From Asparagopsis taxiformis (taxonomy: Eukaryota; Rhodophyta; Florideophyceae; Bonnemaisoniales; Bonnemaisoniaceae): a DNA stretch of 64,000 bases. Made by a program: the position numbers and the translations under genes. How positions within the stretch are numbered: position 1 is the first letter of the stretch; the number at the start of each line of letters is the position of its first letter. Of the stretch, positions 20,094-30,281 are shown in pieces. The DNA lies in contig JALQPE010002459.1 in NCBI GenBank assembly GCA_030407315.1, positions 18,147-82,146 of the forward strand, given 5' to 3'. A model generated the notes under the pieces. That model searched no databases. It saw only the letters and a program-made list of their open reading frames with translations, and was not told the origin of the DNA.

Positions 20094-20716
20094 TGTGCAA
20101 TAGCTGATCGATCTAGATGTATTGCATGCGCAATAGCTGGTCGATCCAGATGTGCTGCAATCTGGATATTGGCTTACTGCTATCCAGACGAACAGATTGA
20201 TGCAGCAGCAGCAAGTGATGGAGGCCAATGATTGGCCGAGCACATACAGTGGAAATAGAGCCATCACAGCGAAAGTGTATCGAATGATCGATATATGCTA
20301 TTATATAGCAGCACTGCATTACGTAAGACTGTATTATTAATTATGATACAGAGGCATCCTCATTGGATGAAGACATGGATCTTCAGCTTGAGGATAGAGC
20401 AAAGTGATGTATTCCATGATGGAAGCATCACAGCTACAGGTTCACTCTGATAGAGAGCTTCCACTAGTACGATGACTAGGTTAGGGTTAGAGTGGAACCT
20501 GTTGTTTGTTGGCACTTTAGAAGTACCTGCAGCGTGCGGCATCTGCCTATAAATAGTGCGACAAGATGTCGTGCAAGGGGAGGAGAGGGCAAGCAAGAAG
20601 CAACGAGCAAACCCAAGCATCTCCAGAAACCCGGCCTTTGTGGCTTCCTGTTATCGCCTCTAGTATTTCTCTCTATTCCTTGGGTGTCCATGTCGACAAA
20701 GCCATTTTATTCCACA
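20094..20716 (+). repeat. Copia-1 3' LTR
   Basis: Same 623 bp as the 5' LTR, offset by 5250; no difference was seen where I compared the two. Confidence 0.95.
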
Positions 20717-20721
20717 GGTAT
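20717..20721 (+). repeat. Target-site duplication GGTAT, right copy
   Basis: Matches 14839-14843. Confidence 0.9.
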
Positions 20722-20777
20722 ACTGGCAGAATACAAAAACCATGTGATCGATCAGTTAGTGCCTGTGTCGGCTTGCC

Positions 20778-20915
20778 TTATGCAGCTTGGGTCGCATTAG
20801 ATGTATTCTTGTCCTTCGATCTGCGGAAGTTGACAGAAACGTCTGAGAATTGATGGGAAGAAACTGCTCTGCAGTCCAAAAAAGGGGAAGAAAGTTCGTT
20901 GTTGAAGGAGACCAT
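20778..20915 (-). CDS. Micro-protein with conserved NTSNATQAA C-terminus, copy 2 (45 residues)
   Basis: Minus-strand frame MVSFNNELSSPFLDC... ending NFRRSKDKNTSNATQAA, then TAA. It shares PFL and an S-x-x-F-x-D-x-x-V-[DN]-F block with copy 7 (63577-63711), upstream of the tail. TATATAAG lies on the minus strand at 21061-21068, about 150 bp upstream of the ATG. Copia-1 sits just downstream of the stop, leaving the gene intact. Function unknown. Confidence 0.5.
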   Translation of the reverse strand: MVSFNNELSSPFLDCRAVSSHQFSDVSVNFRRSKDKNTSNATQAA

Positions 20916-21060
20916 TTCAGGAAGTGTGGCTCGACGGATGAAATTGAGAAACTTTGAGAATCAGTGAAGAGTGCTTGAAGGTCCTGAAGATGTAGAGAGA
21001 AGAGGTGTGTCGCTTGATGCCTGTCCCAAAGAAATGGGAAAAGAGTGAGGTAAGTGATGG

Positions 21061-21068
21061 CTTATATA
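21061..21068 (-). promoter_or_regulatory. TATA box of micro-protein copy 2
   Basis: TATATAAG on the minus strand, 146-153 bp upstream of the ATG at 20915. Confidence 0.45.
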
Positions 21069-22631
21069 CCGAGGGAATGTTACATTCATCAAGTGCGTCG
21101 CGGGCTTGCCCAGCAAAGCATGGGCAAGAAGTAACTTTTATCTGCCCAGTCATGCAGATGAAGCTGCGCTGTTACTCATCATCTTTCCTTGCTCTATTGG
21201 AAGAGAACACTGGCTACGACAAATTGTGCTCGTTATGTCCTAGAACCATAAAGTTGTTTTCAATAAAATAGGACTCGGTAGTGCTAACCAGGCTACTTAT
21301 CTAATGAAAATTTGGGAATTTAGTTTTTGTGTAATTTGATGCAGACAATATGCGTACACGTCAGATATTCCACGCGGGTACATCGTTTCAATAGGACACG
21401 GACGTATGTCTGATTCAAGTAAGGTTTTGTTCTTGAGGAGGCTCGGGCACGTTGAGCTGATCAGTTTACTTAATTACAGATGAGAATCACGCATGAGTAT
21501 GCTCACAATGTTGTCGTCTACTTTGTTGTTGACTCTGGAAAAGCAAATTGATCCCAAACTTCCTTTCCCATTCCTTGCGCTGTGTCGAATTGCCGCTTGT
21601 ATTTCTGAAACCGATGCCACCCATGAGTGCCGTTGTTGTCAGCAGTTCATCAAGCTTGGTGACGGCGATGGCGTGCTAGTGTCGGCAGATGTTCGTGAGA
21701 TGGATAGAGTCACCAAAATGGGCACAAGTTGCCTTACTGAACTTGGTTGTTCGAATGACAAAGACACATTGTGGAAAATATCAAGTCTCTAGAGCAAGGA
21801 CAGACTGCCTCGAATCACGGTCGTTTTGGTATCGCATGTTCAAGGACGGCGCCAAATTGTTCATTAACCGCTGTGTAGTGTCAATTTGTTTTCCTCGTTG
21901 TGAATTGTAATCCAACGTGACCTGAGCGTTCCGCAACAATTCAATTAATTTCAGAACAGTATACATTTTTTTGAAAAAGTACAGCTTTTAAACAAATATC
22001 GGAATCTGTCGGAACGATGAGGATCGCCTACCTCCTCTACTTTTATAGAATTTCAAGACGCGCAGAAAATATTTTTAACATGAAAACGATAGTGCAGGCA
22101 CGATGAGTAGCTGGCGGGGCCTCTTTCTATATCGGGTACAGTATGCAACCCAAAATTGGAGGAGCATCCCCTGTACCGGGGCTAGGTTGGGATTGATTCA
22201 ATCACGGCTGACGCTGCAGTGCCAATTACCGACGGCGACATAACAGGACTGAGGCAATCGCCAAGCAGCGCCCGATCACTAACGCCAGGTCAAGGAGCAA
22301 GCAGACTCGCCTCCCAGCTCCAACGAACCAGACTGCATCGCACTTTCCCCCATACATCAGTCTCCGTTTCCGTTGAAAACCCTCCCTCCATCCCGCTGAC
22401 CTTGTAGAATTCCATTTTCTACATGCGCAGGCAGGGTTACACCTGAAGGACTACAGCACTCCTACCCTCCAGGTTTGGCTAGGTGAATTTCCCGCAAACC
22501 TTGCAGTAAAACTGCATTCTTTAATTCCTTCGTCTCAATGTGTCAAGTGGTGTTCTGGGCCGAGAACGGTATTGGTAAGGATGTTAAAGTCTATTGTTCA
22601 CTATTGGTGTTGTTGCTGTAGGTTTTGCTGA
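21069..22631. other. No gene recognised
   Basis: Scattered short frames only. A 99-codon frame at 21493-21792 is Cys-rich but unsupported. Confidence 0.4.
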
Positions 22632-22636
22632 CACTG

Positions 22637-23063
22637 TGTGGTTGTCTTGGTAGAGCGTTGTGTTGATGGTGGATGTTCCATACCTTTTTACTGAATAGCA
22701 AAGTTACTTGCGGACTAAATACTAATCAGGGCATGGCTATGCGGTCGTTGCCGTCGTCAATGATTTGACCTAGTTGGCGACGAGACGAAGCATCTATTGG
22801 CTCTGTCAATACTGTCTCTGATCGAAAGTTAATCTAAGCCTAGTATATGTCGCTCTGTTGCAACGTGTGGCACTGTCTCCGCGAGACAGTGCTATTTCCA
22901 GCATCCGTAACAACTAACTTACATCGGTGTCGCCGATGTGACAACTCGTCATCAAGAACATCACTCGCTGTTCCTGACATTCTCCTTGGGGGAGCGTTTG
23001 ACCGATGACACCATTATTGTCGCTGGTTGCTCAAGTATGATAGTAGTTCTATAATACGCTACA
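22637..23063 (-). repeat. Gypsy-1 3' LTR
   Basis: The coding strand begins TGTAGCGTATTATAG. It is preceded by the purine-rich GAGAAAGGGGTG (23064-23077), the likely polypurine tract. Confidence 0.92.
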
Positions 23064-23073
23064 CACCCCTTTC

Positions 23074-23625
23074 TCAGAGGTCAAGCGCTTCCTTTGCCTC
23101 TGCTACCAACCCACGGGGTACCGAAGCTCGAGCAAGCAGTCGCTCAACAAGTCTCGGCACGTCTTCGTAGGCCTTTTGTAAAGGCTCTAAAGTGTCGTCG
23201 TTAGGTGATAGGCCTTTCCATCGGACATGCACCATTAACCCATCCTTAGTCTTTTCGAGACCCATCAGTCTTGCAACCTGCATGCCTGTCTCTGAACTCA
23301 GGACGTGTGGAAAGACTGCAGTAGTGTCCAAAGCGGAATCCGAATAGAATCGAAGTCTGCATGCGTGTACATCTTCACAGACGCCATTCCGTAGATCTTC
23401 AACTTTGTAAACATAATCAGATAGTGCTTTCACTATGCGTCGGGGACCTCTCCAACGCAAGCTTAGTTTCTCGCCAGCAGGGAATTCTTCCCTAGCGACG
23501 AGCACGTAATCTCCTTCAGAAAAGTTAGGAAGTTTTCCTTTTGAAACTGCTATGCGGGCACGCTGCCGATTTGACATTAAATAATCATGAACAAGTGGGT
23601 GCAACTCAAAGAGCTTCTCTTGCAC
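23074..23625 (-). CDS. pol: Gypsy-1 Pol C-terminus with chromodomain (separated by a frameshift)
   Basis: This 183-codon frame overlaps the end of the pol frame, shifted by one base. It contains the post-integrase GDYVLVA...LRWRGPRRI region and a chromodomain (QVARLMGLEKTKDGLMVHV, then RWKGLSPNDDTLEP). In chromoviruses this domain steers integration to modified chromatin. The ATG at 23625 is probably not a real start: the reading frame continues upstream as NAQEELQRSLSSVQEK and belongs to pol. The break lies in an A-run near 23660-23670. Confidence 0.85.
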   Translation of the reverse strand: MQEKLFELHPLVHDYLMSNRQRARIAVSKGKLPNFSEGDYVLVAREEFPAGEKLSLRWRGPRRIVKALSDYVYKVEDLRNGVCEDVHACRLRFYSDSALDTTAVFPHVLSSETGMQVARLMGLEKTKDGLMVHVRWKGLSPNDDTLEPLQKAYEDVPRLVERLLARASVPRGLVAEAKEALDL

Positions 23626-26600
23626 GGACGAAAGGCTTCTTTGCAGCTCCTCTTGAGCGTTTTCTTAACGTAATGATCGCTCCGGTAGACGAACTCTTGA
23701 ATGTGCAGACTGGTGTAGTCGGATTTAAGCCGCAGAAAATAGTAATTGGGGCCATGTTGTGACGTTGTGGCGAGGGAGCGTTGTTTAGAGCACTCTGTAC
23801 AATTGGAGCTAGGTCTGGCCATTCTTCAGGCCGTAGACGAAGTTCCGATAGTATGGATCGAAAAGCTCGCAGGACTTCTTTCCCAAGCCTCTCAACACTC
23901 CCATTACTCCAAGGTGTGTAGGGGAGTGTGAAATGGTGTGGAGCCTTCAGACCTTTGCATACCCGACGAATTGTTTCGTTCTTAAAATGACTACCCCCGT
24001 CAGACATCAGTCCCTTTGGAATAGTAAATGTACTGGCCCATTCTATGACAGCGTCAGCGGCATTCTCCGCGTTGGCGGAAGCGAATGGTATGAGCCAGCA
24101 GTATGACGAAAAGTCATCACGAAGGAGAAGAATATACTTGCATCCACTTTTGCTCGGCGCCATCTCCAAGTAGTCGAACTGTAGTAAGTCGTTCGGTGCG
24201 GTGCCATGGAGGGCAGCACCTAATGGGCGTGGCTGTTTGTCTCCCTTGGTTGTGGAGATGCAATGAATACAAGACTGGACAAACGTCTTGATATCGGCTT
24301 TCATTGTGGACCAGAAGAAATGCCGACGGATGGCTCTTTCGGTTGCATCTCGGCCACGATGGCCACCACAACTGGTGTGAGCTGCTATGCATATGCGGAG
24401 GTGGAGGTCATCCACGTCATCCGGTATCCATATGATCCCATCCTTATTCTTCCATATTCCTTCTACGCACCTTACGCCAGCTGGTCGTGAATCTGCATGC
24501 TTCTGTTGTAGACGCATGATTTCAGAGTCCGAAGGCCAGTCAAATTCCGAGTCTTGACTAGAAACTAGAGGCGGTATATGGATTAGGCGGCGAAGTGTCG
24601 GTGGGGCAGACCATCTGCCTAATAGATCGGCCCATACGTTATCCTCACCCTTGATGTGAATACATACATAGTTGTACATACTCATCCGTACTGCCCATCG
24701 CAGAACTTTCTTGATAGAGCTTTGAGCGAGGTCTGGAAGAAGTGACAGGGGGTCAAAGATGAATATTATGTTGTTGTGATCGGTGTAGAGATCAAATCCA
24801 GCGGGTGTAGCAACGAGCCAGTGCATCCGTTCGAGTGTTGCAAGAATCGCGAATGACTCTTTTTCTAGAGTAGACCATCTCAATTGAGTATCATTGAAAC
24901 GTCCAGAGAGGAATGCGAGGGGTTCGTGCTGCTGTTCCGCGTGTGGTTTCCACATTTCAGAGTGGTGAACTTGTGTGATGATGCCTGACCAAAGTTCGTC
25001 AGACGCGTCGGTGTAAACGCACAAGCGTTTCTGCGAATCTCTATGGCTGACGGTGACTTGCGATGCCAGTGCTTGCTTGCAGTGTTCAAAAGCTCTGTGC
25101 ATATCTTCTCCCCATCCGAGAGAAGCCAGTGTGATTCGCGAGAGAGAAGATTTGGTGCGTTTTGGGGCGTGTGAGTATACTTTCTGTAAGAAGTCATGCA
25201 GTGACTTCGTAATAGTAGAAAAACACGGTATGCAACATTTCACCCATTGCATTGCGCAAAGGAATTGTTGCAGATGCGCGCCGGTGGTAGGCGGAGCCAT
25301 GGTGCGAAGTGCATCCAATCGTCGCGGGTCAAAGCGTATGCCGTGTTTTGAGATGAGACGGCCGCACCAAGTGATTGATGTTGCAAACAAGTTGCACTTG
25401 CCCGGGTGCAAGTGAATGCGGTGCTTCTTAAACATTGTAAATATGTCTTCAATCGTGTCCAATAATGACTCGACCGATGTGTGATGGCTTAATATATCGT
25501 CAAGCCATATGAGAACATGAGAATGGAGGTTGGTTGGAATGGTGGAAGTGAGAGCTGACTGCAGATGCGCGACAGCGTTTGTGGTGCCGTGCAGCACTCT
25601 AGTAGGAGAGTAAACATTATCTGGAGTCAAGAATGACTGACATTCTTGGCTGTCAGGATGTAAAGGAAGTTGCCAATATCCTGTAGACAGATCGAATGTA
25701 GCATAGAACTTTGAATTGACCAACTTAGACATCGCGTGTTCTAGGTTCGGCATAGGAAACTGGTGTTTCACCGTGAATTTGTTCACAGGTCGTAAATCAA
25801 CTGTGAATCTGAATCTTGCAGGGCCCGGTTTTGGCACAAGAAGGGGAGCCGCCGCCCAAGCTGCAGTCGGATTTGGGTATGCTAATCCGTTTTGGACTAA
25901 CTTCTGCACAAATTCCGTCAAGAATTCACGCTGCGCTTGCGAGTAGTTGCGCAGTTTTATCTTCGTCGGCCGGGCGTCCTTCGTGAGGGCAATTCGCAGG
26001 GGTGGCAAGTCCGCCGGAGGTCCAGAGGACAGGCCAGTGCGAAAAATGTCAAAGTTTGAATACACGATTGACTGTAGTTTCCGGTGGTATTTTTCAGGAA
26101 GACCGGAATTGTGAGCGCGAGTAAGCATGTCGGAAACAGATTTTTCTATGTCACTCTGCTGCTCGCTGTCTGTTGGATCCAACAAGGATGGATCCGGAAA
26201 AGGGTCGGACTCATTCTTGAGGTTAAAGTAGTCGAGCCTTTTCCTATTATCAACAGGTTGTGCTGTAGGCTTGCGTGCATCTTCAGCAATCTCTGAGTTA
26301 TGAACTTGATTGATCCGTGCCACCATTAGGCGGCTGAGCTTGCCGCCACCTTTCGGGATCGTTGGATTCCCAACGGGCGCGCAATCTGCTCCGTCAAGCG
26401 CGGTGCGGTGCATTTCAAGCAATGTTTGAGAATCTATGCGCAAGTGGCGTAGAATGGGCTGTCCAAGCAACAGCTCCTCACAGGCTAACTCATCATCTGG
26501 CACCAAAAAAGATGTGTTAAGTAGTGCAAGTGGGCCTGAGGAAAGGTTTAGAACCGTTCGCGGCACTTTCCATATTTTTAAAAACTTGAATGTCGCGGCA

Positions 26601-27463
26601 CGCTTTCCTTTTCGTAAAGCGACCTGCAGTGTGACGGGCTTGATGTCCAGGAATGTACCAATTCCTATCGCTACCGCTCTCTCTGCAACGCTGCGAGAAG
26701 CCAGGCTGTCGTCACTACCATCATCGCAGCGTCCTCGGGTTTCTATCGATGAGATTCCGTTGGAAATGGTAATTCGGCATCCTGTCCTATCTCGTGGTTT
26801 TGACTCAAGCCGGTTGCTAAGACGTCCCGACACAGCTTTTCTATCTTGTTCTCTTGATGCATTGCGAGCTCTTGTTGACTGTGCAGGCCCGTCTCGAGCC
26901 TTTCGCTCAGCCAATTCGCGACGCATTTCTTGTTTTTGTTCTGCGTTGGACGCAGGGCAGTACTGTATGTAGTGACGTTTCCCGTGGGGCACACACAGTT
27001 TGAATGGGCATAGAGGGACAAATCGCGCAAGCTTGCTCGCTTTTGACGCTGTCTTGCTCTCTTTCCCCTTTTCTGCTGCTTTGTTTGACTTTTTAGAGAC
27101 AGGTGTATCCTGCTCGTTAATCGGCGAGCTGCGGCCAGTATCGATAAGTTGGAATGCTTCCGCTAATCGCAATGCGTGTTCCATAAATCCTTTAAAGTCT
27201 TTCTTAAGCCGGCAGTGCGCAAAAGACAGGTCGTCTTTTAGACGGCTCTGCATAGTTTTAGGCCGAATGGCTGACAATACATGATGTACTGCCACCTTTG
27301 GTGACGTATCCATCACCCACAATAAGCCATTTTGTCGTAATAAAGTGTGATACGACACAAACAACGATTGCATCCGCGATACCGCAGATGAGTCTTGCAT
27401 GTCCATTTTTAGATTTTGGACACAAAGTTGTCCAGCGAAGACAACGTTGCTGATTCTTTGCAT
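23606..27463 (-). CDS. pol: Gypsy-1 Gag C-terminus and Pol
   Basis: 1285 codons. Gag zinc knuckle C152-x4-C157-x6-H164-x4-C169. Protease-like site D247-D-G-S-D, with Asp where Ser or Thr normally stands. RT D591 and W-L-D655-D656. RNase H D819, E867 or E869, D895, D946. Integrase H1029, H1035, C1065, C1068 and triad D1097, D1155, E1191 (exactly 35 residues between the last two). The Met at 27463 is internal: the frame joins the gag frame at 27409-27420 by a -1 step. The last residues (KSSSTGAIITLRKRSRG onward) are out of frame after the 3' break. Confidence 0.9.
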   Translation of the reverse strand: MQRISNVVFAGQLCVQNLKMDMQDSSAVSRMQSLFVSYHTLLRQNGLLWVMDTSPKVAVHHVLSAIRPKTMQSRLKDDLSFAHCRLKKDFKGFMEHALRLAEAFQLIDTGRSSPINEQDTPVSKKSNKAAEKGKESKTASKASKLARFVPLCPFKLCVPHGKRHYIQYCPASNAEQKQEMRRELAERKARDGPAQSTRARNASREQDRKAVSGRLSNRLESKPRDRTGCRITISNGISSIETRGRCDDGSDDSLASRSVAERAVAIGIGTFLDIKPVTLQVALRKGKRAATFKFLKIWKVPRTVLNLSSGPLALLNTSFLVPDDELACEELLLGQPILRHLRIDSQTLLEMHRTALDGADCAPVGNPTIPKGGGKLSRLMVARINQVHNSEIAEDARKPTAQPVDNRKRLDYFNLKNESDPFPDPSLLDPTDSEQQSDIEKSVSDMLTRAHNSGLPEKYHRKLQSIVYSNFDIFRTGLSSGPPADLPPLRIALTKDARPTKIKLRNYSQAQREFLTEFVQKLVQNGLAYPNPTAAWAAAPLLVPKPGPARFRFTVDLRPVNKFTVKHQFPMPNLEHAMSKLVNSKFYATFDLSTGYWQLPLHPDSQECQSFLTPDNVYSPTRVLHGTTNAVAHLQSALTSTIPTNLHSHVLIWLDDILSHHTSVESLLDTIEDIFTMFKKHRIHLHPGKCNLFATSITWCGRLISKHGIRFDPRRLDALRTMAPPTTGAHLQQFLCAMQWVKCCIPCFSTITKSLHDFLQKVYSHAPKRTKSSLSRITLASLGWGEDMHRAFEHCKQALASQVTVSHRDSQKRLCVYTDASDELWSGIITQVHHSEMWKPHAEQQHEPLAFLSGRFNDTQLRWSTLEKESFAILATLERMHWLVATPAGFDLYTDHNNIIFIFDPLSLLPDLAQSSIKKVLRWAVRMSMYNYVCIHIKGEDNVWADLLGRWSAPPTLRRLIHIPPLVSSQDSEFDWPSDSEIMRLQQKHADSRPAGVRCVEGIWKNKDGIIWIPDDVDDLHLRICIAAHTSCGGHRGRDATERAIRRHFFWSTMKADIKTFVQSCIHCISTTKGDKQPRPLGAALHGTAPNDLLQFDYLEMAPSKSGCKYILLLRDDFSSYCWLIPFASANAENAADAVIEWASTFTIPKGLMSDGGSHFKNETIRRVCKGLKAPHHFTLPYTPWSNGSVERLGKEVLRAFRSILSELRLRPEEWPDLAPIVQSALNNAPSPQRHNMAPITIFCGLNPTTPVCTFKSSSTGAIITLRKRSRGAAKKPFVRAREAL

Positions 27464-27801
27464 TCTTCTGCTTTTTTGTCTAGAAAAGCACGCAAAGTGG
27501 TATCATCCAATTGTCTGTATGACAAGACACCTGGGATAAATCCCAAGGCGATGGCAGACTCCAGGTATTCTGGTTCTACGCAAAATTTTAAGTCAACAGG
27601 ATTTCCTGCTTCCGCTGGTTGTTCAGAACCGGATAGCTGTAAAGCTCTGGCCAATACTTCGTTGGTGTATTGGTCGTATAACCGTAGGAAAATACGTATC
27701 GAATTTGGGTCTTGTTTCACCAAGCGCGGGTGATCAACAGTAGCAGACATAGTGACGTTTTTTCGTGTATCTCTGCCCGTGGCTCCAGATTCGGCTGACA
27801 T
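27409..27801 (-). CDS. gag: Gypsy-1 Gag N-terminus
   Basis: 130 codons from ATG 27801 (MSAESGATGRDTRKNV) to a stop at 27409, overlapping the pol frame. It aligns in position with residues about 1-120 of the intact Gag-Pol at 52373: AEECKESATLSSLDNFVSK corresponds to the EEIKLESISLEDLESAI region. The stop occurs at AAAATCTAAAAATGG, where a -1 step restores the frame. Because the related elements have one continuous frame, a mutation is more likely than programmed shifting. Confidence 0.8.
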   Translation of the reverse strand: MSAESGATGRDTRKNVTMSATVDHPRLVKQDPNSIRIFLRLYDQYTNEVLARALQLSGSEQPAEAGNPVDLKFCVEPEYLESAIALGFIPGVLSYRQLDDTTLRAFLDKKAEECKESATLSSLDNFVSKI

Positions 27802-27950
27802 GTAATATCACACAATATCGATGCGTGAACTGTCCCACACTGAAAGTTCTGAATGTCCTTTCCAGTATGTTGGTACGTATACGCGTGATAGTCTTACCGC
27901 TCGGCTTCCAACGGCGTGTTTCGCTCTTCAAAGGCAGATGAAGTGATCAC

Positions 27951-28376
27951 TGTGGTTGTCTTGGTAGAGCGTTGTGTTGATGGTGGATGTTCCATACCTT
28001 TTTACTGAATAGCAAAGTTACTTGCGGACTAAATACTAATCAGGGCATGGCTATGCGGTCGTTGCCGTCGTCAATGATTTGACCTAGTTGGCGACGAGAC
28101 GAAGCATCTATTGGCTCTGTCAATACTGTCTCTGATCGAAAGTTAATCTAAGCCTAGTATATGTCGCTCTGTTGCAACGTGTGGCACTGTCTCCGCGAGA
28201 CAGTGCTATTTCCAGCATCCGTAACAACTAACTTAATCGGTGTCGCCGATGTGACAACTCGTCATCAAGAACATCACTCGCTGTTCCTGACATTCTCCTT
28301 GGGGGAGCGTTTGACCGATGACACCATTATTGTCGCTGGTTGCTCAAGTATGATAGTAGTTCTATAATACGCTACA
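27951..28376 (-). repeat. Gypsy-1 5' LTR
   Basis: The sequence directly internal to it on the coding strand is GTGATCACTTCATC, the probable primer site; it shares GTGATCACTT with the Gypsy elements at 52-63 kb. Confidence 0.92.
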
Positions 28377-28381
28377 CACTG

Positions 28382-28889
28382 TTGGTTGCAATTATTTCGT
28401 CGCATGAGTTACCATCCTGACCGAATCTACCAGCTCCCTGAGACTTGCAAAACTGCACCACACCAGCTCTGTGGTCTGATAAAATCACCAATAGACGCAC
28501 TCTGGCAGGATTGCCAAGATTCTATGGCGAGATCCGCAATTGAAGCGGAGGAAACCCCGTATCCTATCGCGCTAGAACCATCATAAACACTTCAATCGAT
28601 ACTTACTGTTTCGCAGTTCACATTTCAAAACTTAATCCATTAGACCACTTTTCCACAATGACTTAAGTAGTTCTATGACAAAAGGGGGTTTGTCCAAGAT
28701 CAATTCATCATTCTCTTGGAATTGGGGCGCTATCTACTCAAACTCATTTTCAAGCAATTGGATAAACATAGATTTGTTTAGCTCCGATCGTAATGCTTTA
28801 CCCCTCAAGTAATATCTGCTGCTGCGAGCAGCTCTTCAAAACAGATGTAATAACTAAAGATACAACTCTGCTATCATTTTGAGATCAAG
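28382..28889. other. Short spacer between Gypsy-1 and Copia-2; nothing recognised
   Basis: One 66-codon frame at 28386-28586 without features. Confidence 0.4.
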
Positions 28890-28893
28890 TGGA

Positions 28894-29443
28894 TGTCGAA
28901 AATGATAGAATATATTAGGTATCAATATAACCTTATATCGATTATACAATACACGTTACAATCACGACACGTGTGTCGAGGAGTGGTCGTCAGTATTGCA
29001 GTTCAATATACGCGATTTCTGGCAAGCCGTAAGAGGTGGGCCTTGGTGTCGGGTATATCGGTTCTCTTACCAATTGTAAGTTGATGCAACCGTATACAGG
29101 GAGGTGCCTGTTGCGGGGTTCTAACAGACTCGTGGTCGAGCTGTAGCCTTTAGGCTACACTGTCTCCAGCCTTCAACGAAGTAGTTGGACTAGCAAAATA
29201 CCTTGCTAGGATTTAGAAGATGTTGTTCTGTTGTTTTTCGTCTGTGTGTTGCTAACGTATCCTGGATGGCATCTATGATGTCTATATGTACTAAATATGA
29301 GTACCTCTCCGTTTGAAACTACTACTAAATTATTTCTGAAACCACTCTCCTGATTTCGTGTCAGTCGCATTTTTGCGCCTCGTAATCGTTATGAGATAAT
29401 TTCAAGACATTGTTATGCATCAGTGACTGCAAAGAATTCCACA
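28894..29443 (-). repeat. Copia-2 3' LTR
   Basis: The coding strand begins TGTGGAATTC and ends TTTTCGACA. A purine-rich GTGAAAAAGAAAAACC lies just upstream on the coding strand. Confidence 0.92.
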
Positions 29444-29483
29444 CTCAGAGGTTTTTCTTTTTCACAGTAGAGGCATAAATTTG

Positions 29484-30281
29484 CTAATTATCGTCTGTTT
29501 TCGATTCAACCCAGCCACTCGGTTGCAAACTGAGCTTATTTGTTACCATAAGTTTCCATAAAGAATGTGAAGAGTCAATTAAGCCCTTTGTTAGGCCGTC
29601 AGATATGTTTTCGTAACTTGGTATCCATGCCAAGTATCGGAGCTCTCCTCTCTTATGACTCTCACGTATTGCGTGCACATCAATTTGAAGACGTTTCTCA
29701 AGAGTCATACTGCTTTTGGCGACGACATTGAAAACTGTTCGTGAATCCACATACGCATCCAAATCCACTTTTCGACCTATAATGTCTGAAAGTATTTCCC
29801 TTACAACATAGGCTTGATCAAATCCATAAACTAATCCTTGTAATTCAGCTGTCATTACAGATCGAGCAACTCGTTTGCAAGTAGTGCTTCCATAATGAAG
29901 TATATTAGCATTGCCATTGTGATCAGAGATAACCAAAACGAATCCCAACTGGGATTTGAGCTTGTCAGCATTTGCAAATGATGCGTCTGTGAACAATGAA
30001 AGTCTAATTGATTCTATATCCAATGGAATATATTTGATACCCACTCCAGCCGTCTCCCGACACCAATTAGTAATCGTTTCCATGTCTTTGAACGTCTTTT
30101 CTGAAGGGTTACAGACGTTGGATGCCATCAATTGCACGGGAGAGCAGAGGTCAGGTCTTGTGCATGATCCAATGTATTGAATCTTTGCTCTAGTGCTTAT
30201 CAGATCCTCTTGATTGGTGGGTGGCAGCATTTGTCGAAGCTTCTCTGATTGGGAAATAGTGTAAGCTCCATCCGTGTCCAT
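29484..30281 (-). CDS. pol: Copia-2 Pol C-terminus: end of RT and RNase H
   Basis: 265 codons carrying the RNase H catalytic residues D99 (LFTDASFANAD), E146 (TAELQGL), D179 (YVDSRT) and D228 (NISDGLTKGL). The frame continues upstream without an ATG to about 30310 and joins the main frame by a -1 step at GCTCTTTTAATGG. The Met at 30281 is internal, not a real start. Confidence 0.88.
   Translation of the reverse strand: MDTDGAYTISQSEKLRQMLPPTNQEDLISTRAKIQYIGSCTRPDLCSPVQLMASNVCNPSEKTFKDMETITNWCRETAGVGIKYIPLDIESIRLSLFTDASFANADKLKSQLGFVLVISDHNGNANILHYGSTTCKRVARSVMTAELQGLVYGFDQAYVVREILSDIIGRKVDLDAYVDSRTVFNVVAKSSMTLEKRLQIDVHAIRESHKRGELRYLAWIPSYENISDGLTKGLIDSSHSLWKLMVTNKLSLQPSGWVESKTDDN

Larger units (their letters stand above)
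14844..20716 (+). mobile_element. Copia-1: complete Ty1/copia LTR retrotransposon
   Basis: Two 623-bp direct repeats (14844-15466 and 20094-20716), both TG...CA, bound a gag and a pol region. A perfect 5-bp duplication GGTAT flanks the element (14839-14843 and 20717-20721). I saw no difference between the LTRs where I compared them, so the insertion is recent. Domain order (protease, integrase, RT, RNase H) is the Copia order. The insertion point is 57 bp downstream of the stop of micro-protein copy 2. Confidence 0.95.
22637..28376 (-). mobile_element. Gypsy-1: complete chromodomain Ty3/gypsy element with frameshifts
   Basis: LTRs at 22637-23063 (427 bp, 3' LTR) and 27951-28376 (426 bp, 5' LTR) are TG...CA on the coding strand. 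They differ by a 1-bp indel (CTTACATCGG versus CTTAATCGG). The duplication CACTG flanks the element (22632-22636 and 28377-28381). Order is gag, protease, RT, RNase H, integrase, chromodomain. Compared with the single 1591-codon frame of the related elements at 52-63 kb, the coding region is broken in two places, so this copy is probably not autonomous. Confidence 0.93.
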